The notes: a model not told the origin generated them from the sequence alone. Positions 36,750 through 45,059 are shown, counted from the stretch's first letter. The stretch is DNA of 64,000 nt from Kitasatospora sp. NBC_01287 (GCF_026340565.1 NZ_JAPEPB010000002.1:434001-498000), one strand, 5' to 3'. Numbers and translations are program-made.

Positions 36750-38288
36750 CTAGTCGTTGGTGGTGTCGAACACTCCCGGCCCGGCCGGTGACGGCTGGCT
36801 GGCGAAGCGGACGCCGAGCAGCACACGGCCCCGGGTCATGCGGTGCTGGCGGATGCCGCGCTCGTCCAGGGCGGAGATGAACCCGCGACGGGTCCACGCC
36901 TTCTCGCCCTGTGCCTCGCACCAGTCGCGGTACGCGGTGTACGCGTCCTGGGCGGGGACGTGCTCCTTCTCGCTGCCGGTCTTCACCAGCACGTCCGTCA
37001 GGAACTCCGCCAGCGCGTCCGAGTTCTCCTTGAACGAGGACGTGGCGCTCTTGATGCAGGCCGGCTCCTTCAGGCCCTCGGCGTACCACTCGACCGCGCC
37101 GGCCACCGCCCACGCGGCGACCCCCTCCGCCTCCTCGCGCAGCGCGGCGAAGATGCCGTGGTCCCGTTCCTCCGGCTTGAAGTACCGGTCGAACTTGATC
37201 AGCTTCACGCGCCTCCACAAGCCCTCGTCCTGCGACCTGAAGCTCGGGGTGTGGTTGGACGCCAACCACAGCAGGAAAGTCGGCTGATAAGTGAAGAAGT
37301 TCTCCCTCATAAAACGCGCCGTCAGCTTGTCGCTGCCGGTGGCCCGCTTCAGCACCGACTCCGACATCGGTTTGCCTGCCTCGCCCTCCGAGGCCATCAC
37401 CATCCGGGCCCCGCGCAGGGCTGCGAGGTCGGCGGGGATGCTGGACCCCCGGTCCTCGAACGTCTCGAAGCGGGTCGTCTCCGACAGGTCGCCGAAGACG
37501 TGCGACAAGGTGTCCAGGAACACGCTCTTCCCGTTCGCTCCCGTGCCGATCAATACCGCGAACGCCTGCTCAGCCGTCGAGCCGCTGATCCCGTAGCCGC
37601 ACAGGCGGCGGATGTAGCCGGGCATCAACGGCTCGGTGGGGAAGACCTCTTGGAGGAAGCCGAGCCATCGCGGAGCCTTCGCCTGCGGGTCGTAGTTCCA
37701 CGGCAGGGCCTTGGTCAGCATGTCCGCCGCATCGTGCGGCTTGAGCCGACCGGTGCGCAGGTCCACGGTCCCGTTCGCGAACGTGACCAGTTCGGGCCGG
37801 TTGTCGAAGTCGTCCACCTCGCAGTGCACTCCGCGCACCGACGCCAGCTCGCGCATCAGGTCATCGATCCGCCGGGCCATCGTGAAGCCCTTCGCGGCCT
37901 TGGCCAGCGGCAGCGCCTGGACCTGCTTCTCGTACTCGGCGTCCAGCGCCTCCCCGGCGAGCTTCAGCTCCAGCGCCGCGCGAATGACCTCCTTCTCGCG
38001 GGCCAGCGTCTCCACCATCGCCGCCCCGAGGTCGTGGGCGGCCTGGCGCACCAGCACCTCCGAGCGCACCCACTTCCGCCCGTCCCAGACATGGAAGCCC
38101 AGCCCCTCGGCGTACTTGATGCCGCCCTTCTGAAACTGCACCAGCGCATGGGCGTTGACGATGTCGGACGCCCCGTAGCGGGACGCCGCCTCGCGGTAGG
38201 CGGCCACCGCCTGCTCCGGAGGTAGCGTCAGCGCTGCCTGCTCCGGCTCGTAGGGGGTGGTCAGGCTGTCGATGGCGTAAGCCGTCAT
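36750..38288 (-). CDS. SF3-type (D5/P4-like) primase-helicase
   Basis: A 512-aa protein with the D5_N plus SF3 helicase architecture. The helicase Walker A is GTGANGKSVFLDTL (about residue 260), Walker B lies in ARMVMASEGE, and the sensor-1 Asn in WLASNHTP. A C-terminal winged-helix-like tail follows. It presumably unwinds DNA at the phage origin with the upstream Toprim primase. The ATG at 38288 overlaps the primase stop by 4 nt (ATGA), and the purine-rich codons at the end of the primase gene serve as its ribosome site. Confidence 0.85.
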   Translation of the reverse strand: MTAYAIDSLTTPYEPEQAALTLPPEQAVAAYREAASRYGASDIVNAHALVQFQKGGIKYAEGLGFHVWDGRKWVRSEVLVRQAAHDLGAAMVETLAREKEVIRAALELKLAGEALDAEYEKQVQALPLAKAAKGFTMARRIDDLMRELASVRGVHCEVDDFDNRPELVTFANGTVDLRTGRLKPHDAADMLTKALPWNYDPQAKAPRWLGFLQEVFPTEPLMPGYIRRLCGYGISGSTAEQAFAVLIGTGANGKSVFLDTLSHVFGDLSETTRFETFEDRGSSIPADLAALRGARMVMASEGEAGKPMSESVLKRATGSDKLTARFMRENFFTYQPTFLLWLASNHTPSFRSQDEGLWRRVKLIKFDRYFKPEERDHGIFAALREEAEGVAAWAVAGAVEWYAEGLKEPACIKSATSSFKENSDALAEFLTDVLVKTGSEKEHVPAQDAYTAYRDWCEAQGEKAWTRRGFISALDERGIRQHRMTRGRVLLGVRFASQPSPAGPGVFDTTND

Positions 38289-39205
38289 CGGGTCTCTCTC
38301 CTCTCTCTCCATACTGCGTAGTCCTTGAAGCCCGGAGGCAGGGTCAGCCGCCGGGCGGGCACCTCCCGTTCGTGGAGGGCGGCCAGGATGGTCCGGGCGA
38401 ACTCGCGCCCAGACCGGTCGTTGTCGCCGCACACCCGCACGTCGCGGCCGGCCAGCCCCCGGGCCAGGGCGTCCAGCGTCGCGGGGTCGTTGTTGAGCAG
38501 TGCGGCCCCGCGCACCCCAACGGCGTTGAAGCCGTCGGCGACGACCGCCAGCGGGTCCGACAGACCCTCGGCGATCACCCACGGCGCATCCGGGTCCGGC
38601 CCGGGGAACACCCCAAAGCGCTGCCACTCGAAGCCGTCGGGGTTGGCCAACGAGATCCACCTCACCGGGCAGCGCCCCGACAGGTCCCGGCCCTGCGCGC
38701 CCCGGGCCACTCCCGCGAAGTCGGCCATCGGCACGACGAGGCGGGGATACCGGACGAACGAACCGGGAACCCACTCGGGGCACGGCTGCGGACCGGGCCA
38801 CCAACGCAGGCCCAGCCGGTCCAGCTCGGCCCGGGTGAGGCCGAAACGTTTCTGCGCATAGGCGATAGCGGGGGCGGCGTCCAGCTCACCGGCCGGCAGG
38901 CTGTCCAGCCACACCCGAAGCGCCGCCGTCAGGAACGGGGAGACCGGCTCTGGCCTAGCCTCGGCGACGGTCACCAGCCCCTCGGCGTCCACGTTGAACA
39001 GGTGCCGGGGCAGCAGGTCCAGCGCGGCGACGATGTCCTCGAAGGCGCACCCGGCGCGGCAGGCCAGGCCCACCATGCCGTTGCTCTTGAGGTTGAGCCA
39101 CAGCGACGGCTTCCCGTCGTCGTGGGCCGGGCAGCGGGCCACCCACTCACCAGGCTGATAGTCCCGCCACTCCTCCAAGCGGTCCAGGATCGCCGACATG
39201 CGCAC
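38285..39205 (-). CDS. DNA primase, zinc finger plus Toprim
   Basis: A 306-aa primase. The N-terminal zinc-binding part has CPAHDDG near residue 25 and CRAGC near 50. A Toprim fold follows about residue 205 with VIAEGLSDPLAV (catalytic Glu) and GDNDRSGREFA (Asp-x-Asp). GTG at 39205 has better ribosome-site spacing (GAGGAGAG) than the ATG two codons further in. Pairs with the adjacent helicase. Confidence 0.85.
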   Translation of the reverse strand: MRMSAILDRLEEWRDYQPGEWVARCPAHDDGKPSLWLNLKSNGMVGLACRAGCAFEDIVAALDLLPRHLFNVDAEGLVTVAEARPEPVSPFLTAALRVWLDSLPAGELDAAPAIAYAQKRFGLTRAELDRLGLRWWPGPQPCPEWVPGSFVRYPRLVVPMADFAGVARGAQGRDLSGRCPVRWISLANPDGFEWQRFGVFPGPDPDAPWVIAEGLSDPLAVVADGFNAVGVRGAALLNNDPATLDALARGLAGRDVRVCGDNDRSGREFARTILAALHEREVPARRLTLPPGFKDYAVWRERRETR

Positions 39206-39217
39206 GGCGCTCTCCTC

Positions 39218-39622
39218 TCAGTAACCGGCCTCCCGAAGGGCCTTGACGATCGCGGCATGCGTGCGGATGGAGGTGACGGCGTACCCGTCCTCCGTCTTCG
39301 CCCGAGGGCGCTTCACGTAGGCGACCCCGAAGGGCTGACCCGCGTTGCGGGCCTCGGCTTCGGCCTGGCGGACGTAGGCGGCGAGGTCGTAGGACTTCTC
39401 TGCCTTGCACTCCCCGGCGAACGGCCGCACCCCGAGATCACCGATGTCCGCTGTGCCCTCCTGGACCTGGCGGCGGATGTTGTCGCGGTCGGTGGGGTCC
39501 TTCCAGCGGACCGCGCGGTCGCCGTCCTTCCAGAACTCCCGGTACTGGCCGAGCTGTTCGTTCAGGTAGTCGGCCACCGCGGACTCCCAGGCGGTTCCCT
39601 TGGCCTTGGCTCGGTTGGCCAC
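39218..39622 (-). CDS. PD-(D/E)xK nuclease, possible Holliday-junction resolvase
   Basis: A 134-aa protein with a PD-(D/E)xK layout: Glu in AKGTAWESAVADYLNE, Asp in ADIGDL and the ECKAEKS (E-x-K) active site, as in phage Hjc-type resolvases and endonucleases. GTG at 39622 shares a base with the previous stop (TAGTG), indicating coupling. Upstream in-frame extension overlaps other genes. Confidence 0.7.
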   Translation of the reverse strand: MANRAKAKGTAWESAVADYLNEQLGQYREFWKDGDRAVRWKDPTDRDNIRRQVQEGTADIGDLGVRPFAGECKAEKSYDLAAYVRQAEAEARNAGQPFGVAYVKRPRAKTEDGYAVTSIRTHAAIVKALREAGY

Positions 39623-39801
39623 TAGGCGGTCACCACCGTTAGCGCCGCGCCTCGGAAGACGGCCGTCGCGGCGGCCTGCCAGTAGCGCGGCCAGTCCGGG
39701 CGCTGACGGGCGTCGTGAAGGAACAGGATCGTGTCGCCGGGTCCGGCGGCCCGCAGGTCGCCGAGCGCCGGGGCGATGCCCAATCCGATGCGGTGGATCA
39801 C
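39622..39801 (-). CDS. hypothetical phage protein (59 aa)
   Basis: GTG at 39801 overlaps the previous stop by 4 nt (GTGA), and its own TAG overlaps the nuclease start. Reads LGDLRAAGPGDTILFLHDARQ and RYWQAAATAVFRG. No domain recognised; the position inside a tight operon supports it. Confidence 0.55.
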   Translation of the reverse strand: MIHRIGLGIAPALGDLRAAGPGDTILFLHDARQRPDWPRYWQAAATAVFRGAALTVVTA

Positions 39802-39974
39802 TCTTCCTCACCCTCGCGCGGCTCGCGGAAGTCGATCGTGTGGGCGGCATCCGAGGCCCGCAGCAGCCGCTTCGGGGAAGCGCCTTCGGCGCTCAGGGCC
39901 CGTGCTCGGGCGTGCAGGAACGCCCTGCGGTGCTCGGCCGGGATCTTCCACAGGGGTGTGGTGTGGTTCAGCAA
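39798..39974 (-). CDS. hypothetical phage protein (58 aa)
   Basis: TTG start at 39974 with GAGAGGG 8-9 nt upstream, 3 nt after the HTH protein's stop. A small helical basic protein (KIPAEHRRAFLHARARALSAEG). No family recognised. Confidence 0.5.
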   Translation of the reverse strand: MLNHTTPLWKIPAEHRRAFLHARARALSAEGASPKRLLRASDAAHTIDFREPREGEEE

Positions 39975-39977
39975 CGG

Positions 39978-40289
39978 TCAGTCCCTCTCCGGGAGATGGG
40001 CCCAGGAGGTCCGTCGGGCGATGTGGCGGCAGGCCCGCTCCGAGATGCCGAAAGCCTCCGCGAGGGCGGAGAGACTGGCGCCCAGGTCAGCGGCGCGGCG
40101 GATTGCGTAGACCTTGCGCTCGGTCAGCTTCGCCTGGGAGTTGCGGGTGCCGGCCGACGGCGGGCGCGGGGACTCACGGAACGCGGAGCGCATGATCTCC
40201 TGCGCCCGGTCGGTGGCCGCAAGGGGGTTGACGAGGCGGGCCGGTATCGGCCCCGCAGGGGTGGGGGTGTGCACGGGGGCCTTTCTCAT
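39978..40289 (-). CDS. HTH DNA-binding protein (103 aa)
   Basis: The C-terminal half has a clear helix-turn-helix (LTERKVYAIRRAADLGAS, then LAEAFGISERACRHIARR), similar to resolvase or sigma region 4 HTHs. N-terminal half is Pro-rich and unstructured. ATG at 40289 in an ATGA overlap with the 209-aa gene. Probably a regulator of the early operon. Confidence 0.65.
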   Translation of the reverse strand: MRKAPVHTPTPAGPIPARLVNPLAATDRAQEIMRSAFRESPRPPSAGTRNSQAKLTERKVYAIRRAADLGASLSALAEAFGISERACRHIARRTSWAHLPERD

Positions 40290-40915
40290 CGGGGGTTCGC
40301 GTACGCGGCGGCCAGCTCGGCGACGGCGTCCAGGCTGTGCAGGTAGGCGCGGTTCGTCTGGTCGGGGTTACTCAGGGCCTCCAGGCAATCGACCAGGCGC
40401 AGCACCGCGTCCGCGACGGCATCGGGGGCGCGGTCGAAGATGTCCTCGGTGGCGTGCTTCATGCGCTGCACATAGGTGCCGACGTGACGGCCTTGGGGCA
40501 CCGGCACCAGGCGCACCGTGGGATCGGCGGCGAGTTCAGCCTCGGCCTGCTCCAGCGTCACGTCATCCGGCGTCTCAGCCCTCGGCTTCGGCGGGTTCGC
40601 CTTGCGGTAGAACTCCGTCCACGTCTTCGCGGCCGGAAGGTCCACATCTACGCCCGGGGCCAGCTCATCGCGCGACGAGACGTGCCCGGCCTCGGCCAGC
40701 AGATCCCACGTGGCGACGTAACGCGTGATTGTCTTATCGGATCTGCCCGACACCCTGGCAAACGCCTTCGCGCTGCTCTTACCCTCGGAGTTTTCCGAGG
40801 GGTCTACCGCGCTGTTGCCGTTGTTCGGCTCAACGCACCGCGCCGCGAGCATCGCAAGGAATGCCTTGCTCCCGGCCTTGCCGAACAGCTCGGCGTCGGC
40901 CTCCCAAGCGCTCAC
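40286..40915 (-). CDS. hypothetical DNA-binding protein (209 aa)
   Basis: GTG at 40915 in a GTGA overlap. Contains a putative HTH in the first third (SSAKAFARVSGRSDKTITRYVATWDLLAEAGHV) and a helical C-terminal half. A longer open frame starts before it, but that part is antisense to the previous gene. No family recognised; resembles phage replication-initiation accessory proteins only in layout. Confidence 0.6.
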   Translation of the reverse strand: MSAWEADAELFGKAGSKAFLAMLAARCVEPNNGNSAVDPSENSEGKSSAKAFARVSGRSDKTITRYVATWDLLAEAGHVSSRDELAPGVDVDLPAAKTWTEFYRKANPPKPRAETPDDVTLEQAEAELAADPTVRLVPVPQGRHVGTYVQRMKHATEDIFDRAPDAVADAVLRLVDCLEALSNPDQTNRAYLHSLDAVAELAAAYANPR

Positions 40916-41493
40916 AGCTGGATTCCCAGCGCGTGCACGATCACCTGAAACGCGGCGGCCAGATGCTCCGGGACGGGTACGTTGACGATGCCCGAGGCGG
41001 CGGTCGGCGGCACTGCGGGGGCCAGGACCGGGGCCGGGACCGGAAGCTCGGCACGAGTGGCGTCGGGAAGCATCCGGATCGCGGCGGTGTAGCGGGGAGA
41101 CAGCTTTGTCCTGCCGTCGGCGACGACGTACAGGATGCCGGAGCCAGCGAGGATGCCCGCCCGCGCCGCCATCTGCTCGAAGGACAGGCCCGTGCGCTCC
41201 TGCTGGTCCAGCAGCTCGGCCGCGCCCATGCGGGCGGGAGTGACCTGGGGAAAAGGAGAGACTGCGATCACGGCGACCTGGGTACTCACGGCAGCCCGTG
41301 CCGACTTCTGCGCCTGGGCACGAACGGCCGTCTCGGTGCGGCCGAGCAGCCGGGCGATGTCCCCGAAGCCGACGCCCTGAGCGCGCAGAACTGTGAGCTT
41401 GCGCCTGTCGGCAGCCTCCCACGTCGTGCCGTGATGCTCGCGGCCGGTCTGGCCGGCGGGGCTGAGGATCGTGTGGTTCGTGCAGGAGTTCAT
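40912..41493 (-). CDS. SANT/Myb-like HTH protein (193 aa)
   Basis: N-terminal HTH (about residues 24-62: TTWEAADRRKLTVLRAQGVGFGDIARLLGRTETAVRAQ), typical of SANT/GcrA-like or recombinase HTHs. A Pro/Ala linker then leads to a conserved-looking end (NVPVPEHLAAAFQVIVHALGI). ATG at 41493 with GGAGAGAGAAC upstream. Candidate transcriptional regulator of the early operon or lysogeny. Confidence 0.65.
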   Translation of the reverse strand: MNSCTNHTILSPAGQTGREHHGTTWEAADRRKLTVLRAQGVGFGDIARLLGRTETAVRAQAQKSARAAVSTQVAVIAVSPFPQVTPARMGAAELLDQQERTGLSFEQMAARAGILAGSGILYVVADGRTKLSPRYTAAIRMLPDATRAELPVPAPVLAPAVPPTAASGIVNVPVPEHLAAAFQVIVHALGIQL

Positions 41494-41521
41494 GGGTTCT
41501 CTCTCCAGAGGGTGGAACGGG

Positions 41522-41553
41522 AGCGGGACCGGCCCCGAAGGACCGGTCCCGCT
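41522..41553 (-). terminator. hairpin after the gp3-like gene
   Basis: Perfect 11-bp stem agcgggaccgg / ccggtcccgct with a 10-nt loop, between the gp3-like gene's stop and the SANT-like gene's start in the leftward direction. Confidence 0.75.
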
Positions 41554-41578
41554 GGTGTGATGGGTGGTGGAGCGCCGG

Positions 41579-42331
41579 TTAGAACGGCGGCTCCTCCTCG
41601 ACGGCCGCGCTCGGCGCGTCGGTGATGGCCTGCTCGAACGGCTTGATGACCTTCAGGTGGAGCTTCTGGTAGTCCACGTCCCGGCCGCCCTTGGTCACGT
41701 ACTGGACGCGCTCGTTGATCAGGTGGGCCAGGGCCGGGCCGCCGACCTTGGCCAGCGCGGTCTTCAGCGCGGGAAGCTCGCTGATCAGCGACCAGCCCGA
41801 GGACTTGTAGCGGAACAGACCGAGGCCGGTGTCGTGGGCCAGGCGGAACGTCAGGGTGATGGCGGGCTTGGGGCCGCGCTCGGCCTTCGCCCGGTCCTTC
41901 AGCTCCGCCAGCGTGCCGGGGCAGCGGCACGGCACGCCCACGTCCTCCGGCGGGGACAGGAACTGCCGGGTGTCGCAGTGATGGGCGAGCTTGCCGTTCA
42001 CCCACTGCTTCATGTCGAACTCGATCGCGCCGGGACCGTCGATGACGACCTCGACCCGGTCGGTGTCGGTGTTGACCGCCATCGCGTCCTCGGCTTCGGT
42101 CTCCCGCTCGTACGGGGTGCCGCCCAGCAGCTCCGCCACCGCTTCTGCGGTGGACGGCAGCGCGGTGGTGACCTGCCACTGGTGCAGCGCGGTCGGGAAG
42201 CCGCCGTCGGGGGCGGCCTCGTAGTTGCGGAAGGTGCCGGCCACGTCCGGGCGGGCGGCGGCCTCGGCGCGCTCGGCGCGCTCGGCAAGCTCGGGGTCGC
42301 TAGCGAAGATGTTGTCGAGTGCGTTGCTCAA
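41579..42331 (-). CDS. phiC31 gp3-like protein, candidate recombination directionality factor
   Basis: A 250-aa protein resembling the actinophage gp3 family that redirects serine integrases towards excision. Recognised blocks: PDVAGTFRNYE near residue 28, ALHQWQVTT and AEAVAELLGGTPYE, and LTFRLAHDTGLGLFRYKSSGW near 170. Size matches phiC31 gp3 (about 244 aa). Many members also carry a CxCPG-type metal site; here it is CRCPG near residue 135. ATG at 42331, about 56 nt after the triple repeat. Family call is from memory, moderately certain. Confidence 0.6.
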   Translation of the reverse strand: MSNALDNIFASDPELAERAERAEAAARPDVAGTFRNYEAAPDGGFPTALHQWQVTTALPSTAEAVAELLGGTPYERETEAEDAMAVNTDTDRVEVVIDGPGAIEFDMKQWVNGKLAHHCDTRQFLSPPEDVGVPCRCPGTLAELKDRAKAERGPKPAITLTFRLAHDTGLGLFRYKSSGWSLISELPALKTALAKVGGPALAHLINERVQYVTKGGRDVDYQKLHLKVIKPFEQAITDAPSAAVEEEPPF

Positions 42332-42387
42332 GAGTTTCCGATCTGTCGGGCAGGGGGCCGCCGGTTGGTCGGCCCCGTTCGTGGGTG

Positions 42388-42530
42388 TTGAGGCGGGGCG
42401 GTTAACAGCCCCGCTCGGGGTGCCGATCGCGTCTGCACAGAGGTAGAGGCGGGGCGGTTAACAAGCCCAGCTCGGGGGTGCAGGTCGCACCTCTACACAG
42501 ACGTAGAGGCGGGGCGGTTAACACGCCCGC
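42388..42530 (-). promoter_or_regulatory. dispersed phage motif, triple tandem cluster (copies 2-4)
   Basis: The 20-bp motif occurs at 42388-42407, 42444-42463 and 42504-42523, spaced 56 and 60 bp; the intervening DNA (gctcggggtgc-type) is partly repeated as well. It sits between the RecB-like nuclease end and the gp3-like gene start. Candidate multi-copy promoter, repressor array or origin-type iterons. Confidence 0.6.
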
Positions 42531-43328
42531 TCACGCGGCGCGGCGAGCGGTGCCGCTCAGGTGGCCGGCCTCGTTCTTCCAGGCGACGCGGCCGATGATT
42601 CCGGCGTCCGAGGCCCGGTCGTCGGTGAAGCGGCGGCGCAGGTTCAGGAACCGCTCGAAGACGGGTCGGTCGATCTTCACCGGTCGGAACTCGGCGCGCG
42701 CCGGGGTGACGTGAAGGACCGCCCCGGCGTCCACCGTCGGGAACGCCTGGATCTTGCGGTCCACGGTGATCAAATCGTCTGCGTGGGCGTAGGCGGCGAG
42801 CTGGGCCGCCACCGACAGATAGACGGATTTGCTGGTCTTCAGGTCGCCCAGAATCGTCTTGCCGTTGATCCGGACCAGGAAGTCGAAGCTCCCGGCGTAG
42901 CCGTGCTCTCGCGACCAGGCCACGTCTTCCGCGTGCAGCAGCTCGGGCTGGTAGCGGTCGAGCCACGCTTCGATGTGCGGGACGTACGGCTCGACATCGT
43001 GGTGGGGGTAGGGGACCTCTTCACCGCGCAGCCGCAGCTCGAAGTAGTCGTGGACCAGCGAGCCCACGTCGGCGCGGACCTTGGTGTAGCGCTTCGCCGC
43101 GTACTTGAGGAAGTCAATGGCGGCCTGGCGGTCGCGGGCCGCGATGCGCTGGACGACCTCCAGGTCCGTCACGGCGCACTCGGCTGCCATGCCGGCCGAC
43201 CAGTCCTGGAGGAACGGCTTCGCCTCCATGTTCAGGATGGAGGTCACCGAGGGGGCGAGGTCGCCGTTCTCCGGGTGGATGTAGTAGCGCGAGCCCTTCT
43301 GGTGGATCGTGCGGACGCCGTCGGACAT
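42531..43328 (-). CDS. RecB/Cas4-like PD-(D/E)xK exonuclease
   Basis: A 265-aa protein: the active site is GSFDFLVRINGKTILGDLKTSKS (Asp, then Asp-x-Lys) near residue 150, followed by a Gln/Tyr helix (VAAQLAAYAHAD). An N-terminal segment VTSILN resembles the RecB-type C-terminal nuclease family of phages. Probably the phage recombination exonuclease; no separate recombinase (RecT/Erf) was seen in the window. ATG at 43328 with GAAGAGAGCAC. Confidence 0.8.
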   Translation of the reverse strand: MSDGVRTIHQKGSRYYIHPENGDLAPSVTSILNMEAKPFLQDWSAGMAAECAVTDLEVVQRIAARDRQAAIDFLKYAAKRYTKVRADVGSLVHDYFELRLRGEEVPYPHHDVEPYVPHIEAWLDRYQPELLHAEDVAWSREHGYAGSFDFLVRINGKTILGDLKTSKSVYLSVAAQLAAYAHADDLITVDRKIQAFPTVDAGAVLHVTPARAEFRPVKIDRPVFERFLNLRRRFTDDRASDAGIIGRVAWKNEAGHLSGTARRAA

Positions 43329-43357
43329 GTGCTCTCTTCTCTGTTTCGGGCATGGAA

Positions 43358-43386
43358 AAGGCCCGCCCCGGGTCGGGACGGGCCGC
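43358..43386 (-). terminator. hairpin upstream of nuclease gene
   Basis: Stem ggcccg / cgggcc with inner cc-gg pairs and a T-run in the leftward direction, between the 65-aa gene and the RecB-like nuclease. The preceding gcatggaaaaggcc is shared with the hairpin at 33835, so this terminator type is used repeatedly in the phage. Confidence 0.6.
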
Positions 43387-43403
43387 CGCGGAGTGATGGG
43401 CTA

Positions 43404-43601
43404 TCAGGCGGCTTCGAGCATGGAGGGCAGGGTGTCCGAGTAGCCGGGCACCTCGTTCGCCACCCGGGCGTTCGCCGCCCGCTCGGCGGCCTCGCGCTCG
43501 TCCAGGGTCAGCAGGTCGGGCACGGGGGTGTAGATGAACACGACGTTCTCGATCGCGGTAGCGGTGCGGTCCAGGGCGTTGAAGCGGTCTCGCATGGTCA
43601 C
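43404..43601 (-). CDS. hypothetical phage protein (65 aa)
   Basis: GTG at 43601 in a GTGA overlap with the kinase stop; the ATG two codons later is a possible alternative. Helical, acidic (LLTLDEREAAERAANARVAN). No family recognised. Confidence 0.6.
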   Translation of the reverse strand: MTMRDRFNALDRTATAIENVVFIYTPVPDLLTLDEREAAERAANARVANEVPGYSDTLPSMLEAA

Positions 43602-44152
43602 AGGCTCTCCAGAGCGGTGTGGATTCGGTGGGTGAAGGCGGCGATGGAGCCGAAGTTGGGGATGACGAGGTCGGCGTGCTCGGGCCCGAGTTGTTCGCTC
43701 GGGTGGTAACCGTCGGGGGCGCCCCGGTCGATGAACCACACCGCGAAACCGGTCGCGCGCAGGGCCTCGACCTCGTTCTCGAACCGCACGTCCGTGACGA
43801 CGACCGGCCGGGTGGACGCAGCCGCGTCGCTCACGCAGCGGGTGATCCAAAAGTCTCGGTCCACATGCCGGCGGACCCCCTCCGTCCCTAGGCGCTGGAG
43901 AAACCGGCGCGCCGCCGGGAACTCGTCCTTCACCCGCTCCCAGCCGTAGCGGTCCACCGCGTCGGCCAAGCCGACCAGCGCCGGGGCGTTCACGCCCAGC
44001 ATCTCGACGCCCACCACCGGGTCGATGTCGTACGCCATCGCCTTCAGCGGGTCGGCCAGTGCCAGCCGCGCGAACCCGTGCTCCGCCACCAGGACGGAAG
44101 CCGCCGTGTCCTTCCCAGACCGAGCCCGGCCGATCAGGGCAATCCCGTTCAT
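43598..44152 (-). CDS. deoxynucleoside monophosphate kinase (T4 gp1-like)
   Basis: A 184-aa kinase that would phosphorylate dNMPs for phage DNA synthesis. P-loop GRARSGKDTAA at residues 8-18, LADPLKAMAYDID near 35, RDFWITRCV and VVTDVRFENEVEAL near 118-131, the T4 gp1-like signature. ATG at 44152, after the motif copy at 44183-44202. Confidence 0.8.
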   Translation of the reverse strand: MNGIALIGRARSGKDTAASVLVAEHGFARLALADPLKAMAYDIDPVVGVEMLGVNAPALVGLADAVDRYGWERVKDEFPAARRFLQRLGTEGVRRHVDRDFWITRCVSDAAASTRPVVVTDVRFENEVEALRATGFAVWFIDRGAPDGYHPSEQLGPEHADLVIPNFGSIAAFTHRIHTALESL

Positions 44153-44182
44153 CCGTGTCTCCTCTCTCCGTGGTCAACCGGG

Positions 44183-44202
44183 TTGAGGCGGGACGGTTAA
44201 CA
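44183..44202 (-). promoter_or_regulatory. dispersed phage motif, copy 5
   Basis: Reads ttgaggcgggacggttaaca, one mismatch to the main form, 30 nt upstream of the dNMP kinase start and just after a terminator-like hairpin at 44216-44253. It therefore stands at the head of a transcription unit. Confidence 0.6.
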
Positions 44203-44215
44203 GCCCCAGAAACGC

Positions 44216-44253
44216 GAAACGGGCCCCGCCCTCCCAGCGGGAGGAACGGGGCC
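44216..44253 (-). terminator. hairpin after orphan 233-aa gene
   Basis: Stem cgggccccg / cggggcccc-type arms around a gccctcccagcgggag inner hairpin. It ends the orphan gene to the right, upstream of the motif copy 5. Confidence 0.55.
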
Positions 44254-44265
44254 CAGGGTCGGGAA

Positions 44266-44967
44266 TCAGCTCAGCGCACGCTCAAGGACGAGCAGGGCCG
44301 CGCGGGTCGCCTGGATCTCCTCGCGGAGCTGGGCCGTGGTCTCCGCGTCCAACCCCGCGAAGGAGGCCGGAGCCAGCGCCGCGACGGTGCGGTGCATGCT
44401 GTGAACCACCTCAGCACAGCGGGCCGCCGGGACTTCCTCGTCGTCGCTAAGCACTGCTGCCCCAATGCTCTGAAGAGTTACGCGGCGCTTGTAGGTCTCG
44501 GCCCGGATCTCACGCTGGGCCTTCGGGACGATCTTGTAATAGGCGAAGACTTCTTCAGAGGAGGAGAGGCCCGGGAAGCGGCGCTCCCGTTCTTCCTGTT
44601 GCTCGTCCAGCTGTCGGATGTACGCGACGCGGACTGATGAAAGCGCTTCGCGTACGGATTGCGCAAGGCTCTGTCGAGCCCTCTCGGCCTCGCGGCGGGA
44701 CTCCAGGGACGATTGCGGTGGAGCCTTCAGGCCGACGGTGTCCAGGAGGTCGGACATCCACTGCCGTGCAGGACCGCTCTCCCGCCGAAGGTCCGGCAGG
44801 CCGTCCGAGTTCGTGAAAAGCAGAGCGGCGTCGAATACCGCTTCGGCAAGAGGGGCATACGACCGGGTCTCCCGTGCAACTGCCGCCAAAGGGACAGCCC
44901 TGGCCATCACATCCTGCGCGCCGGGCACCTCCTGCCAGCCGGGCGCGGTCTTCTTCTTCGGGGGCAT
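44266..44967 (-). CDS. orphan phage protein (233 aa)
   Basis: A 233-aa, mostly helical protein with a coiled-coil stretch (ESRREAERARQSLAQSVREALSSVRVAYIRQLDEQQEERERRF). Lower GC than its neighbours. ATG at 44967 with GAGAGGAAC upstream. It has a hairpin on each side, so it is a single-gene unit between the lysis and early operons, a place where phages often keep regulators or morons. No family recognised. Confidence 0.6.
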   Translation of the reverse strand: MPPKKKTAPGWQEVPGAQDVMARAVPLAAVARETRSYAPLAEAVFDAALLFTNSDGLPDLRRESGPARQWMSDLLDTVGLKAPPQSSLESRREAERARQSLAQSVREALSSVRVAYIRQLDEQQEERERRFPGLSSSEEVFAYYKIVPKAQREIRAETYKRRVTLQSIGAAVLSDDEEVPAARCAEVVHSMHRTVAALAPASFAGLDAETTAQLREEIQATRAALLVLERALS

Positions 44968-45059
44968 GGGTTCCTCTCAGGTCGGCGGGCGGAGTGTTGT
45001 GCAACCAATGGTCTCTACCCGCCATTCCCATTCCACCACAGCCCTGGTCTGCGACGGGA

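Noticed and set aside
42388..42530. Triple repeat as a CRISPR-like array
   Set aside because: Repeats are 20 bp, spacers are themselves similar, and single copies occur elsewhere; no cas genes (the Cas4-like nuclease is a phage RecB-type protein).
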